Shown: in pieces, positions 1-4,714 of the stretch
Position numbering within the stretch: the first letter of the stretch is position 1
How the letters are laid out: each line of letters opens with the position of its first letter
Assembly (NCBI GenBank): GCA_038245795.1
Contig: JBBRSC010000238.1
Coordinates: 1-5,198, forward strand
Source of the DNA: JBBRSC01 sp038245795
Lineage (GTDB): Bacteria > Actinomycetota > Acidimicrobiia > Acidimicrobiales > Microtrichaceae
Direction: 5' to 3'
Length of the DNA stretch: 5,198 bases
Translations under genes and position numbers: made by a program
The notes under the pieces: generated by a model
Told to the model about the DNA's origin: nothing
What the model saw: only the letters and a program-made list of their open reading frames with translations
The model's database searches: none

Positions 1-183
1 AACGACGAATGGATCGGCCGGTCGGTCGAGGTCCTGGTCGACGAGCCCGGCCTGTCGCGTTCCTTCCGCCAGGCGCCGGAAATCGATGGCATCATTTCGG
101 TACCGGACGATCTCGATCCTGGAACGTTCGTCACGGTCTCGATCGTCGGGGCCGAAGGCCCGGACCTCGTGGGGACGACATGA
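1..183 (+). CDS. rimO: RimO, ribosomal protein S12 methylthiotransferase, C-terminal fragment (TRAM domain)
   Basis: Only the last 60 codons are in the window; the gene begins upstream and stops at TGA 181-183. The frame reads through a small beta-rich segment with VEVLVDE, then RQAPEIDG-I-V, then GTFVTVSIVGAEGPDLVG. This is the shape of the C-terminal TRAM domain of methylthiotransferases; R-x-x-APEIDG is typical of RimO. By family knowledge, RimO is a radical-SAM enzyme with two [4Fe-4S] clusters that methylthiolates an aspartate of ribosomal protein S12 in the cytoplasm, with TRAM helping substrate binding. The catalytic part is outside the window, so identity rests on this domain plus the neighbours: rimO commonly precedes pgsA in actinobacteria. 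Its paralogue miaB is at the other end of the window. A different MTTase with a TRAM tail is the main alternative. Confidence 0.8.
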   Translation, partial: NDEWIGRSVEVLVDEPGLSRSFRQAPEIDGIISVPDDLDPGTFVTVSIVGAEGPDLVGTT

Positions 184-776
184 GCGGAGACATCGTCAAC
201 GCATCGCCGCCCCCGACCACGTTCGGGCCAGGAGCGATCCTGACGCCAGCCAACGCTGTGACCATTCTGCGCATCCTCTTCGCACCGGTGGCCTACGCCA
301 TGATGCTGGCGGATCCGAACCAGTCGTCGTGGCGAATCTGCGCGATGTGGTTTGTGTTGTCGTCCTCGGACCTTCTCGACGGGACCCTGGCGCGTCGATA
401 CGGGTCGACCCGCTCCGGTGCGTTCCTCGATCCGCTCGCCGACAAGGTGCTGGTGCTCGGTGGCGTAGGAGTCATGTGTTGGGTGGGGCGATTCCCGTGG
501 GCGGCGTTGGCGTTGATTGCCCTGCGAGAACTGGCCATCTCGATCTTTCGGGCGGGCTACGCCAAGCGTGGCCTGGCCGTGCCGGCGTCGAAGTTGGCGA
601 AGTGGAAGACGTTCATTCAACTGGCAGCGGTCGGCTGGATCACCCTGCCCTGGACCGAGAACCTGCATTGGCTGTCGCTGGGAACCCTCTGGGTGGGCGT
701 CGCGATTGGGCTGATCTCGGGGGCGCAGTATCTCGTTGCCGGAGCATCAGCCGCGACGACGATGAATCGAACCTGA
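180..776 (+). CDS. pgsA: PgsA, CDP-diacylglycerol--glycerol-3-phosphate 3-phosphatidyltransferase
   Basis: The 198-residue product has the family's usual length. It is an integral membrane enzyme that, by homology, joins CDP-diacylglycerol and glycerol-3-phosphate to give phosphatidylglycerol phosphate, the committed step to phosphatidylglycerol and cardiolipin. The CDP-alcohol phosphotransferase signature is complete: D64-x2-D67-G68-x2-A71-R72-x7-G80-x3-D84-x3-D88. The spacer before the glycine is seven residues, where E. coli PgsA has eight. Before it, LTPANAVTILRILFAPV (about 21-37) is the usual first amphipathic/membrane segment; further hydrophobic stretches lie near 53-62, 89-104, 106-122, 142-157 and 166-188. 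I chose ATG 180 because it overlaps the rimO stop (ATGA), has a weak GGGGA upstream and gives the normal family N-terminus; the frame is open further upstream but only inside rimO. Translational coupling to rimO is likely. A cardiolipin synthase of the same superfamily is less likely given the rimO/cinA context. Confidence 0.88.
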   Translation: MSGDIVNASPPPTTFGPGAILTPANAVTILRILFAPVAYAMMLADPNQSSWRICAMWFVLSSSDLLDGTLARRYGSTRSGAFLDPLADKVLVLGGVGVMCWVGRFPWAALALIALRELAISIFRAGYAKRGLAVPASKLAKWKTFIQLAAVGWITLPWTENLHWLSLGTLWVGVAIGLISGAQYLVAGASAATTMNRT

Positions 777-858
777 ACCCCCGCGGAGGTGGTCTGGCGG
801 CGGGTGGACTGACCTGACTGCGGCTGGGGCATCGTCTGCCCGGCGACCTGCCCCGATC

Positions 859-864
859 TAGCTT
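859..864 (+). promoter_or_regulatory. Candidate -10 element for leaderless cinA transcript
   Basis: TAGCTT fits the TAnnnT form and ends six bases before the cinA ATG, placing a predicted transcription start at or next to the A of the start codon. No Shine-Dalgarno sequence precedes that ATG, which agrees with leaderless translation, a common mode in actinobacteria. No good -35 hexamer is visible at 16-18 bp spacing. The rest of the 94-bp pgsA-cinA gap (777-870) holds only short weak inverted repeats, for example GGGC 827-830 with GCCC 838-841, and no convincing terminator. Confidence 0.35.
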
Positions 865-870
865 TGCCTC

Positions 871-2133
871 ATGCGTTGTGAGGTTGTTGCCATCGGAACC
901 GAGTTGCTGTTGGGTCAGATCGTGGACACCAACTCGTCGTGGATCGGTGAGCAACTCGCGCTGTCCGATATCGACTCGATGTTGCAAACCAAGGTCGGCG
1001 ACAACATCGATCGAATGGTTGCAGCGATCAGCGCAGCCATTGGTCGGGCCGATGCCGTGATCTGTTGTGGTGGTCTTGGCCCGACTCAAGACGACATGAC
1101 GCGTACGGCTCTCGCGGCGGTGATGGGGGTGGAGCTGGAGCTGGACGAGGATCGTGCCGACATCATCCGCTGGATGTTCCGGGGACGGGATCGCTCGATG
1201 CCCGACAACAACCTGTTGCAGGCAATGGCCCCGGTGGGAGCGTCGTTCCTCGAGACCCAACCCGGTACGGCCCCCGGCCTGAGATGTCCGATCACGATCG
1301 ACGGCGTCGACAAGGTGATCTACGCAGTTCCCGGGGTGCCGTGGGAGATGCAGGAGATGATGACCTCCGAGATCCTTCCCGAGCTGCGTGCCCGTTCCGG
1401 CAACGCGTCGGTGATCCGCAGTCGGACCTTGCGGACCTGGGGCGAGAGCGAGTCCCGGCTCGGCGAGATGCTCGCCGATCGGATCATCGAGCTCGATCAG
1501 CTCGGATCAGCGACCCTGGCCTTTCTGGCGTCGGGGATCGAGGGACTCAAGGTGCGCATCACCGCCAAGGCCGACTCAGACGCCGAGGTCGATCGAATCA
1601 TCGCCGAGGAGGAACGCATGGTGCGGGCCATCATCGGCGACGACCTCATCTTCGGAACCGATGACGACACAATGGAGTCGGTGGTGCTGGGACTCTGCCA
1701 TGAACGGGGGCTCAGCTTGGCCGTCGCGGAATCGCTGACCGGTGGTCTGATGGCGTCGAGATTGTGTGACGTCGCTGGTGCGTCGGCGACGTTTCGCGGG
1801 GGAGTGGTGAGCTATGCGTCGAGCGTGAAGTTCGAGGTGCTCGGCGTCGATGAGGGCCCGGTGGTCAGCGAGGCTGCAGCCCGCCAGATGGCCGTGGGGG
1901 TACGCGCCTCGATCGGTGCCGATGTCGGGGTGGCGACCACGGGGGTGGCGGGCCCCGATGAGCAGGAGGGCCGCCCAGTCGGAACCGTGTGTGTCGCGGT
2001 CTCGATCGGAGACGCGGAACCAGTGTCGATGGAACTCCGGCTGCCGGGACGACGTCGACAGGTCCGGGAGTTTGCGTGCATCACGGCGTTGTCATTGCTG
2101 CGACAGGAACTGCTCAAGTTGGGAAATGCTTGA
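871..2133 (+). CDS. cinA: CinA-family protein: MoCF-like domain plus PncC-type NMN deamidase domain
   Basis: The 420-residue protein has the full two-domain CinA layout. Residues about 1-170 form the molybdopterin-binding-like (COG1058) domain: AIGTELLLGQIVDTNS at 7-22, GGLGPTQDD at 67-75, PGTAPG at 131-136 and PGVPWEM at 154-160. After a linker region (about 180-260), residues about 265-415 form the CinA C-terminal domain, with ESLTGG at 287-292, FRGGVVSYASSVK at 308-320 and TTGVAGPD at 356-363. In characterised homologues the C-terminal domain deamidates nicotinamide mononucleotide to nicotinate mononucleotide in pyridine-nucleotide salvage; S288, Y315 and K320 are the likely catalytic residues by position. 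The N-terminal domain has ADP-ribose pyrophosphatase activity in some relatives. The start is secure: an in-frame TAG at 859-861 closes the frame just upstream, and MRCEVVAIGTELL is the normal N-terminus. The stop lies inside the recA promoter. The name comes from competence/damage-inducible cinA-recA operons, but here recA has its own promoter. Confidence 0.93.
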   Translation: MRCEVVAIGTELLLGQIVDTNSSWIGEQLALSDIDSMLQTKVGDNIDRMVAAISAAIGRADAVICCGGLGPTQDDMTRTALAAVMGVELELDEDRADIIRWMFRGRDRSMPDNNLLQAMAPVGASFLETQPGTAPGLRCPITIDGVDKVIYAVPGVPWEMQEMMTSEILPELRARSGNASVIRSRTLRTWGESESRLGEMLADRIIELDQLGSATLAFLASGIEGLKVRITAKADSDAEVDRIIAEEERMVRAIIGDDLIFGTDDDTMESVVLGLCHERGLSLAVAESLTGGLMASRLCDVAGASATFRGGVVSYASSVKFEVLGVDEGPVVSEAAARQMAVGVRASIGADVGVATTGVAGPDEQEGRPVGTVCVAVSIGDAEPVSMELRLPGRRRQVREFACITALSLLRQELLKLGNA

Positions 2134-2158
2134 TCGAACGAGTGTTCGTAACTACGCT
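2130..2158 (+). promoter_or_regulatory. recA promoter (-35 TTGATC, 17-bp spacer, -10 TACGCT)
   Basis: TTGATC (2130-2135) is followed after exactly 17 bp by TACGCT (2153-2158), matching a primary-sigma-type promoter with an actinobacterial TAnnnT -10. The expected transcription start is near 2164-2166, giving a recA leader of about 170 nt. The -35 overlaps the last bases and stop codon of cinA, and the spacer contains a perfect LexA palindrome, so repressor and polymerase would compete for the same DNA. An alternative -10 (TGTAAT, 2161-2166) lacks a matching -35. The assignment is by inspection only. Confidence 0.62.
2135..2148 (+). promoter_or_regulatory. LexA-binding SOS box
   Basis: CGAAC-GAGT-GTTCG is a perfect 5+5 inverted repeat with a 4-bp centre. 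It matches the known Gram-positive/actinobacterial LexA operator (GAAC-N4-GTTC core). It starts one base after the cinA stop codon and lies between the recA -35 and -10. Established biology: LexA represses recA until RecA filaments on single-stranded DNA trigger LexA self-cleavage. I saw no second GAAC-N4-GTTC in the window. Confidence 0.85.
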
Positions 2159-2262
2159 GCTGTAATCCAGTCACTCGTGGTTGTCGCACTGCAGGACGTT
2201 TGGCTGTCACACCCCCTACGTAACGTGCGTCCCAACACATCATTACGGGGCAGAACCAGATC

Positions 2263-2279
2263 GGCGGGCCCTTCCCGCC
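2263..2279 (+). other. GC-only hairpin in the recA 5' leader
   Basis: GGCGGG (2263-2268) and CCCGCC (2274-2279) form a perfect six-pair, all-GC stem with loop CCCTT. It lies about 100 nt into the predicted recA leader and 40 nt before the recA ribosome-binding site. No T-run follows (the next bases are C-rich, then A/C-rich), so it does not look like an intrinsic terminator for cinA. It could be a stabilising or regulatory mRNA structure, or a chance product of base composition. Confidence 0.4.
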
Positions 2280-2296
2280 CCCCACAATCACCACAG

Positions 2297-2338
2297 ATGA
2301 CCCCCAACAGAACACCAACAGAGGAGCAGTACCGATGA
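2297..2338 (+). other. Possible 13-codon upstream ORF overlapping the recA start
   Basis: ATG 2297 opens MTPNRTPTEEQYR and ends at TGA 2336-2338, which overlaps the recA ATG (2335) as ATGA. That is the arrangement used for translational coupling. No Shine-Dalgarno precedes ATG 2297, and the recA ribosome-binding site lies inside this mini-ORF. The same frame stays open further upstream (for example from GTG 2177, 53 codons), but the peptide is Arg/Pro/Ser-rich and not protein-like. It may be chance; no function is assigned. Confidence 0.15.
2320..2326 (+). promoter_or_regulatory. recA ribosome-binding site
   Basis: AGAGGAG lies eight bases before the recA ATG, a strong Shine-Dalgarno match at ideal spacing. 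It sits in an A/C-rich, probably unstructured stretch (about 2281-2320). It fixes the recA start at 2335. Neither cinA nor miaB in this window has a comparable site. Confidence 0.85.
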
Positions 2339-3423
2339 GCGTTGACCGCACCACCAACGATCGTGACAAGGCACTCGACATGGCCCTGGGCCAAATCGAG
2401 AAGCAGTTCGGCAAAGGATCCGTCATGCGGATGGGAGAAAAGTCGTCGATGAAGATCGGCACCATCTCCACGGGCGCCCTGCCGCTCGACATCGCCCTGG
2501 GAGTCGGCGGGCTTCCGCGCGGTCGTGTGATCGAGATCTACGGCCCCGAGGCGTCGGGCAAGACCACGCTCGCCATGCATGTCGTGGCCGAAGCCCAGCG
2601 CAACGGCGGCGTCTGCGCCTACGTGGATGCTGAGCATGCAGTGGATCCGATCTACGCCGCCAAGATCGGCGTCGACGTCGACCAGCTGCTGATCTCCCAG
2701 CCGGACACCGGCGAGCAGGCTCTCGAGATCACCGACATGTTGATCCGCTCGGGAGCGCTCGATGTCGTCGTGATCGACTCCGTTGCGGCGCTGACACCCA
2801 AGGCTGAAATCGAGGGAGAAATGGGGGACACCCACGTTGGCCTCCAAGCCCGCCTCATGTCCCAGGCGTTGCGGAAGCTGACTGCGAACCTCAACCGGAC
2901 CGACACCATCTGTATCTTCATCAACCAACTCCGAGAGAAGATCGGCGTCATGTTCGGTTCGCCCGAAACCACCTCGGGTGGTCGGGCGCTCAAGTTCTAC
3001 AGCTCGGTCCGCCTCGACATCCGCCGAATCGAGGCCATCAAGGATGGTGTCGAGGTGGTGGGCAACCGGACCCGCGTCAAGGTCGTGAAGAACAAGGTGG
3101 CGCCACCGTTCCGCCAAGCAGAGTTCGACATCATGTACGGACAAGGCATCAGCCGAGAGGGTGCCATCCTGGATCTCGCAGTGGACCAAGGGTTCGTCAA
3201 GAAATCTGGTGCCTGGTACACCTACGAGGGTGAGCAACTCGGCCAGGGCCGAGAGAACGCCAAGTCGTTCCTGCGTGAAAACACTGAGGTGATGGTCGAG
3301 ATCGACGAGAAGGTCCGGTCGGCTGCCGGCATCGGGGCTGGTGGCGCCGACGAGGATGCAGCGGACTTGGTCGATCTGGCCGACGTCGTCGATCCCGACG
3401 ATCTGCCGATCACGCTTGACTGA
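2335..3423 (+). CDS. recA: RecA, DNA recombinase and SOS co-protease
   Basis: The 362-residue product is a full-length, intein-free RecA. It forms ATP-dependent filaments on single-stranded DNA, carries out strand exchange in recombinational repair and stimulates LexA self-cleavage. Visible features: an N-terminal helix with ALGQIEKQFGKGSVM (17-31), Walker A GPEASGKTT (70-78), the catalytic glutamate in VDAEHA (E100), Walker B VVVIDSV (145-151, D148), DNA-binding loop L1 around EMGDTHVG (162-169), NQLREKIGV with the ATP-sensing Q198 leading into loop L2, and the RecA signature ALKFYSSVR (218-226). The C-terminal domain ends in the usual acidic tail (about 339-362, rich in D and E). The start follows a strong ribosome-binding site. 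Expression should be LexA-controlled through the box at 2135-2148, and a strong palindromic terminator lies 33 bases after the stop. No recX follows, unlike in many actinobacteria. Confidence 0.99.
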   Translation: MSVDRTTNDRDKALDMALGQIEKQFGKGSVMRMGEKSSMKIGTISTGALPLDIALGVGGLPRGRVIEIYGPEASGKTTLAMHVVAEAQRNGGVCAYVDAEHAVDPIYAAKIGVDVDQLLISQPDTGEQALEITDMLIRSGALDVVVIDSVAALTPKAEIEGEMGDTHVGLQARLMSQALRKLTANLNRTDTICIFINQLREKIGVMFGSPETTSGGRALKFYSSVRLDIRRIEAIKDGVEVVGNRTRVKVVKNKVAPPFRQAEFDIMYGQGISREGAILDLAVDQGFVKKSGAWYTYEGEQLGQGRENAKSFLRENTEVMVEIDEKVRSAAGIGAGGADEDAADLVDLADVVDPDDLPITLD

Positions 3424-3456
3424 TCCGTCGCACACGACGTCTCATGCGAACAGCGG

Positions 3457-3486
3457 AGGGGCCCTGACGAATTCGTCAGGGCCCCT
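3457..3486 (+). terminator. Intrinsic-type terminator of recA (30-bp perfect palindrome)
   Basis: The arm AGGGGCCCTGACGA is followed without interruption by its complement, making a perfect 30-bp palindrome 33 bases after the recA stop. In RNA it would give a 13-bp stem with an AAUU loop. On the plus-strand RNA two further pairs close below it (G3456-U3487 and G3455-C3488); the first is lost on the minus strand. The following 31 bases contain 15 T, though no unbroken T-run, as is common for terminators in GC-rich actinobacteria. Being palindromic, it may also act on transcripts from the convergent FAS1 gene. Confidence 0.75.
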
Positions 3487-3513
3487 TCACCGTTGTCTGT
3501 CTTCAGTTGAGTT

Positions 3514-3544
3514 GTTCAAGCGCTGTTCTGGACAGCACCTGAAC
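3514..3544 (-). terminator. Candidate terminator hairpin of the FAS1 gene
   Basis: Arms at 3514-3526 and 3532-3544 surround a 5-base loop. As plus-strand RNA the 13-position stem has two A/C mismatches. As minus-strand RNA both become G-U pairs and the whole 13-pair stem closes. This asymmetry points to the transcript of the FAS1 gene, whose stop lies 55 bases upstream of it on that strand. No U-run follows on the minus strand, so it may stall polymerase or protect the 3' end rather than terminate alone. Two weaker inverted repeats lie between it and the FAS1 stop: GTCACG/CGTGAC (3547-3552 and 3562-3567) and CGAGCG/CGCTCG around A3578. Confidence 0.45.
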
Positions 3545-3599
3545 TCGTCACGTGGGATGGCCGTGACCACCCGAGCGACGCTCGTTCAATCAGCCCCAA

Positions 3600-4562
3600 T
3601 CAGCGGGGCATCAACACCCGGCTGATCACGTGGATGACGCCGTTCGACGCCAGGACGTCGGCCGTTGTGACCCGTGAGTTTCCGTTGAGGGTGACGCCTC
3701 GTGCGCTCTTGCGAACGACGATCTTGCCGCCACCGAGGGTGGTGACCACGCTGCGACCCGACGCGATGTCGGCGCTCGTGATTCGGCCAGAGACGACATG
3801 GTACGAGAGCACCTTCTTCAGCAGCGTCGTGTTCGCCAGCAATTTGGCCGGCGTCGTGTGCAGTCGACGGAGGAGCCCGGCGAACGCGGCGTCAGTCGGG
3901 GCGAACACGGTGAGCGGGCCGGGGCCCGTCAACGCATCAACCAGACCTGCAGCCTTGGCGGCCGCGAGCAACGTCGTGAAGCGACCCGTCGACGAGGCAA
4001 CCTCAACGATGTTCGGCTGTGGAATCTCCGACGGCGCGAGCAACGGCAAGAGGACCGAGTCGACGACGTGAATCACGCCGTTGGTTGCAAGAATGTCCGC
4101 AGCGACCACTTTGGCGTAGCCGTTGATCGTGACACCGCTGGCATCCTTCTTCACGAGCAGGGGAACCCCCGCCAGGGAAACGGGCTCATTTCGTGCCGCG
4201 AGATCGGTGGAGAGAATCTTCCCCGAGATCACGTGGTACTTCAGCACGAAGGTCAGCAGATCCTTGCTGGCGAGAAGCTGCGCTGGTGTCAGCTTGAGAG
4301 CGCCGAGCAGCGAGTTGAACGCAGCATCGGTCGGAGCAAAGACGGTCAGGGGCCCAGGGCCCTTGAGCGCATCGACCAGACCAGCCGACGTTGCTGCCGC
4401 CAGAAGGGTGGTGAACCCGCCGGCGGCCGCTGCGGTGTCGACGATGTCGAGCGTTGGTGCGGCAACTGCGGGTGCGGCGCCCACCGAACTGACGGCGCCG
4501 ACGCCGGCAACGAGGGAAAGACCGACGGTTGCAGCCGTCAGTCTGAGTAGGTGTCTTTTCAT
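3600..4562 (-). CDS. Secreted protein with two fasciclin (FAS1) domains
   Basis: The 320-residue product begins with a clear Sec signal peptide: KRHLLR, a hydrophobic core (about 9-28) and AAPAVAAP, with cleavage likely near 34-36. There is no lipobox cysteine, C-terminal anchor or sortase motif, so secretion to the cell surface or medium is inferred. Two FAS1 domains follow, about 37-173 and 184-319, offset by exactly 145 residues over their first half. Each has the H1 motif TVFAPTDAAF (73-82, 218-227), a YH motif (KYHVISG 108-114, SYHVVSG 253-259) and the H2 motif NGVIHV (161-166, 307-312). FAS1 domains are known in extracellular adhesion proteins, such as mycobacterial MPT70/MPT83 and periostin/TGFBIp; substrate and partner here are unknown. 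The start follows AGGAGG only four bases upstream. It is convergent with recA and divergent from miaB, with no evident link to either, and sits where actinobacteria often carry recX. Base composition resembles its neighbours. Confidence 0.93.
   Translation of the reverse strand: MKRHLLRLTAATVGLSLVAGVGAVSSVGAAPAVAAPTLDIVDTAAAAGGFTTLLAAATSAGLVDALKGPGPLTVFAPTDAAFNSLLGALKLTPAQLLASKDLLTFVLKYHVISGKILSTDLAARNEPVSLAGVPLLVKKDASGVTINGYAKVVAADILATNGVIHVVDSVLLPLLAPSEIPQPNIVEVASSTGRFTTLLAAAKAAGLVDALTGPGPLTVFAPTDAAFAGLLRRLHTTPAKLLANTTLLKKVLSYHVVSGRITSADIASGRSVVTTLGGGKIVVRKSARGVTLNGNSRVTTADVLASNGVIHVISRVLMPR
3870..3980 (-). repeat. Second copy of intragenic FAS1 domain repeat (residues 195-231)
   Basis: This segment pairs with 4305-4415, offset by 435 bases (145 codons). 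By hand count 32 of 37 residues are identical but only 81 of 111 bases. Most base changes fall at third codon positions. That fits an old domain duplication kept similar at protein level rather than a fresh DNA duplication. Confidence 0.8.
4305..4415 (-). repeat. First copy of intragenic FAS1 domain repeat (residues 50-86)
   Basis: Partner of the copy at 3870-3980. Shared blocks are FTTLLAAA, AGLVDAL and GPGPLTVFAPTDAAF. The remaining parts of the two domains are clearly related but more diverged, apart from the NGVIHV region. Confidence 0.8.
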
Positions 4563-4566
4563 TGTG

Positions 4567-4572
4567 CCTCCT
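4567..4572 (-). promoter_or_regulatory. Ribosome-binding site of the FAS1 gene
   Basis: CCTCCT on the plus strand reads AGGAGG on the minus strand, the full anti-Shine-Dalgarno complement. The spacer to ATG 4562 is only four bases (CACA), shorter than the usual 5-9. The match strength and the signal peptide that follows support this start. Confidence 0.75.
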
Positions 4573-4607
4573 GAGGCGGTTGGGGGTAGTGCAGTGGTCT
4601 TCGATCA

Positions 4608-4624
4608 ATCCAACGACTTTGGAT
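4608..4624. repeat. Short inverted repeat between the FAS1 gene and miaB
   Basis: ATCCAA (4608-4613) and TTGGAT (4619-4624) are a perfect 6-bp inverted repeat with a 5-bp centre, about 45 bp upstream of the FAS1 start. It could be an operator or a hairpin in the FAS1 leader, or chance. I could not place a convincing FAS1 promoter in 4563-4714. Confidence 0.3.
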
Positions 4625-4701
4625 GCGGCCCCACCTGTGCGGCTTCCGGGTGCCTCGACAACCGCATGGCCGGACGTGCGGGAATCGCGACCCAGTGCAC
4701 C

Positions 4702-4707
4702 TAACAT
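4702..4707 (+). promoter_or_regulatory. Candidate -10 element for leaderless miaB transcript
   Basis: TAACAT fits TAnnnT and ends seven bases before the GTG start of miaB, so transcription would begin at or within a base of the start codon. No Shine-Dalgarno sequence precedes the GTG. No good -35 is visible. An imperfect inverted repeat (4676-4682 with 4691-4700, with a 3-base bulge) lies just upstream. Confidence 0.35.
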
Positions 4708-4714
4708 CGTCGGC

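Noticed and set aside
64..88. PgsA signature with a seven-residue spacer (protein residues 64-88) as evidence of a divergent enzyme
   Set aside because: All conserved Asp, Gly, Ala and Arg residues are present, and I believe one-residue spacer variation occurs within the superfamily, so it is not by itself a sign of altered function.
9..182. Extended N-terminus of PgsA beginning at ATG 9
   Set aside because: The extra 57 residues lie entirely inside the rimO coding region in another frame and are Arg/Gly-rich; ATG 180 gives the normal family N-terminus and an ATGA coupling with rimO.
2200..2226. Possible second recA promoter (TTGGCT with TAACGT)
   Set aside because: The spacing is only 15 bp and the -35 is weak; the LexA-associated promoter upstream is far better.
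2152..3435. 427-codon open frame on the minus strand opposite recA
   Set aside because: It lies wholly antisense to recA with the leader included. Its composition (Asp/His/Arg/Leu-rich, no recognisable motif) is that expected from reading GC-rich coding DNA backwards, and it has no ribosome-binding site that I can see.
3571..3585. Inverted repeat CGAGCG-A-CGCTCG downstream of the FAS1 stop
   Set aside because: With a 1-base centre it can form only a short stem after opening a loop, and no U-run follows on either strand; the 3514-3544 stem is a better terminator candidate.
3798..4550. 250-codon open frame on the plus strand opposite the FAS1 gene
   Set aside because: The translation is Arg/Gly/Glu-rich low-complexity shadow sequence; the minus-strand FAS1 protein is clearly the real gene, with a signal peptide, two domains and a strong ribosome-binding site.
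3424..4714. FAS1 gene as part of a mobile element inserted after recA
   Set aside because: I found no transposase, integrase, terminal inverted repeats, target-site duplication or att-like repeat flanking it, and its base composition matches the neighbours.
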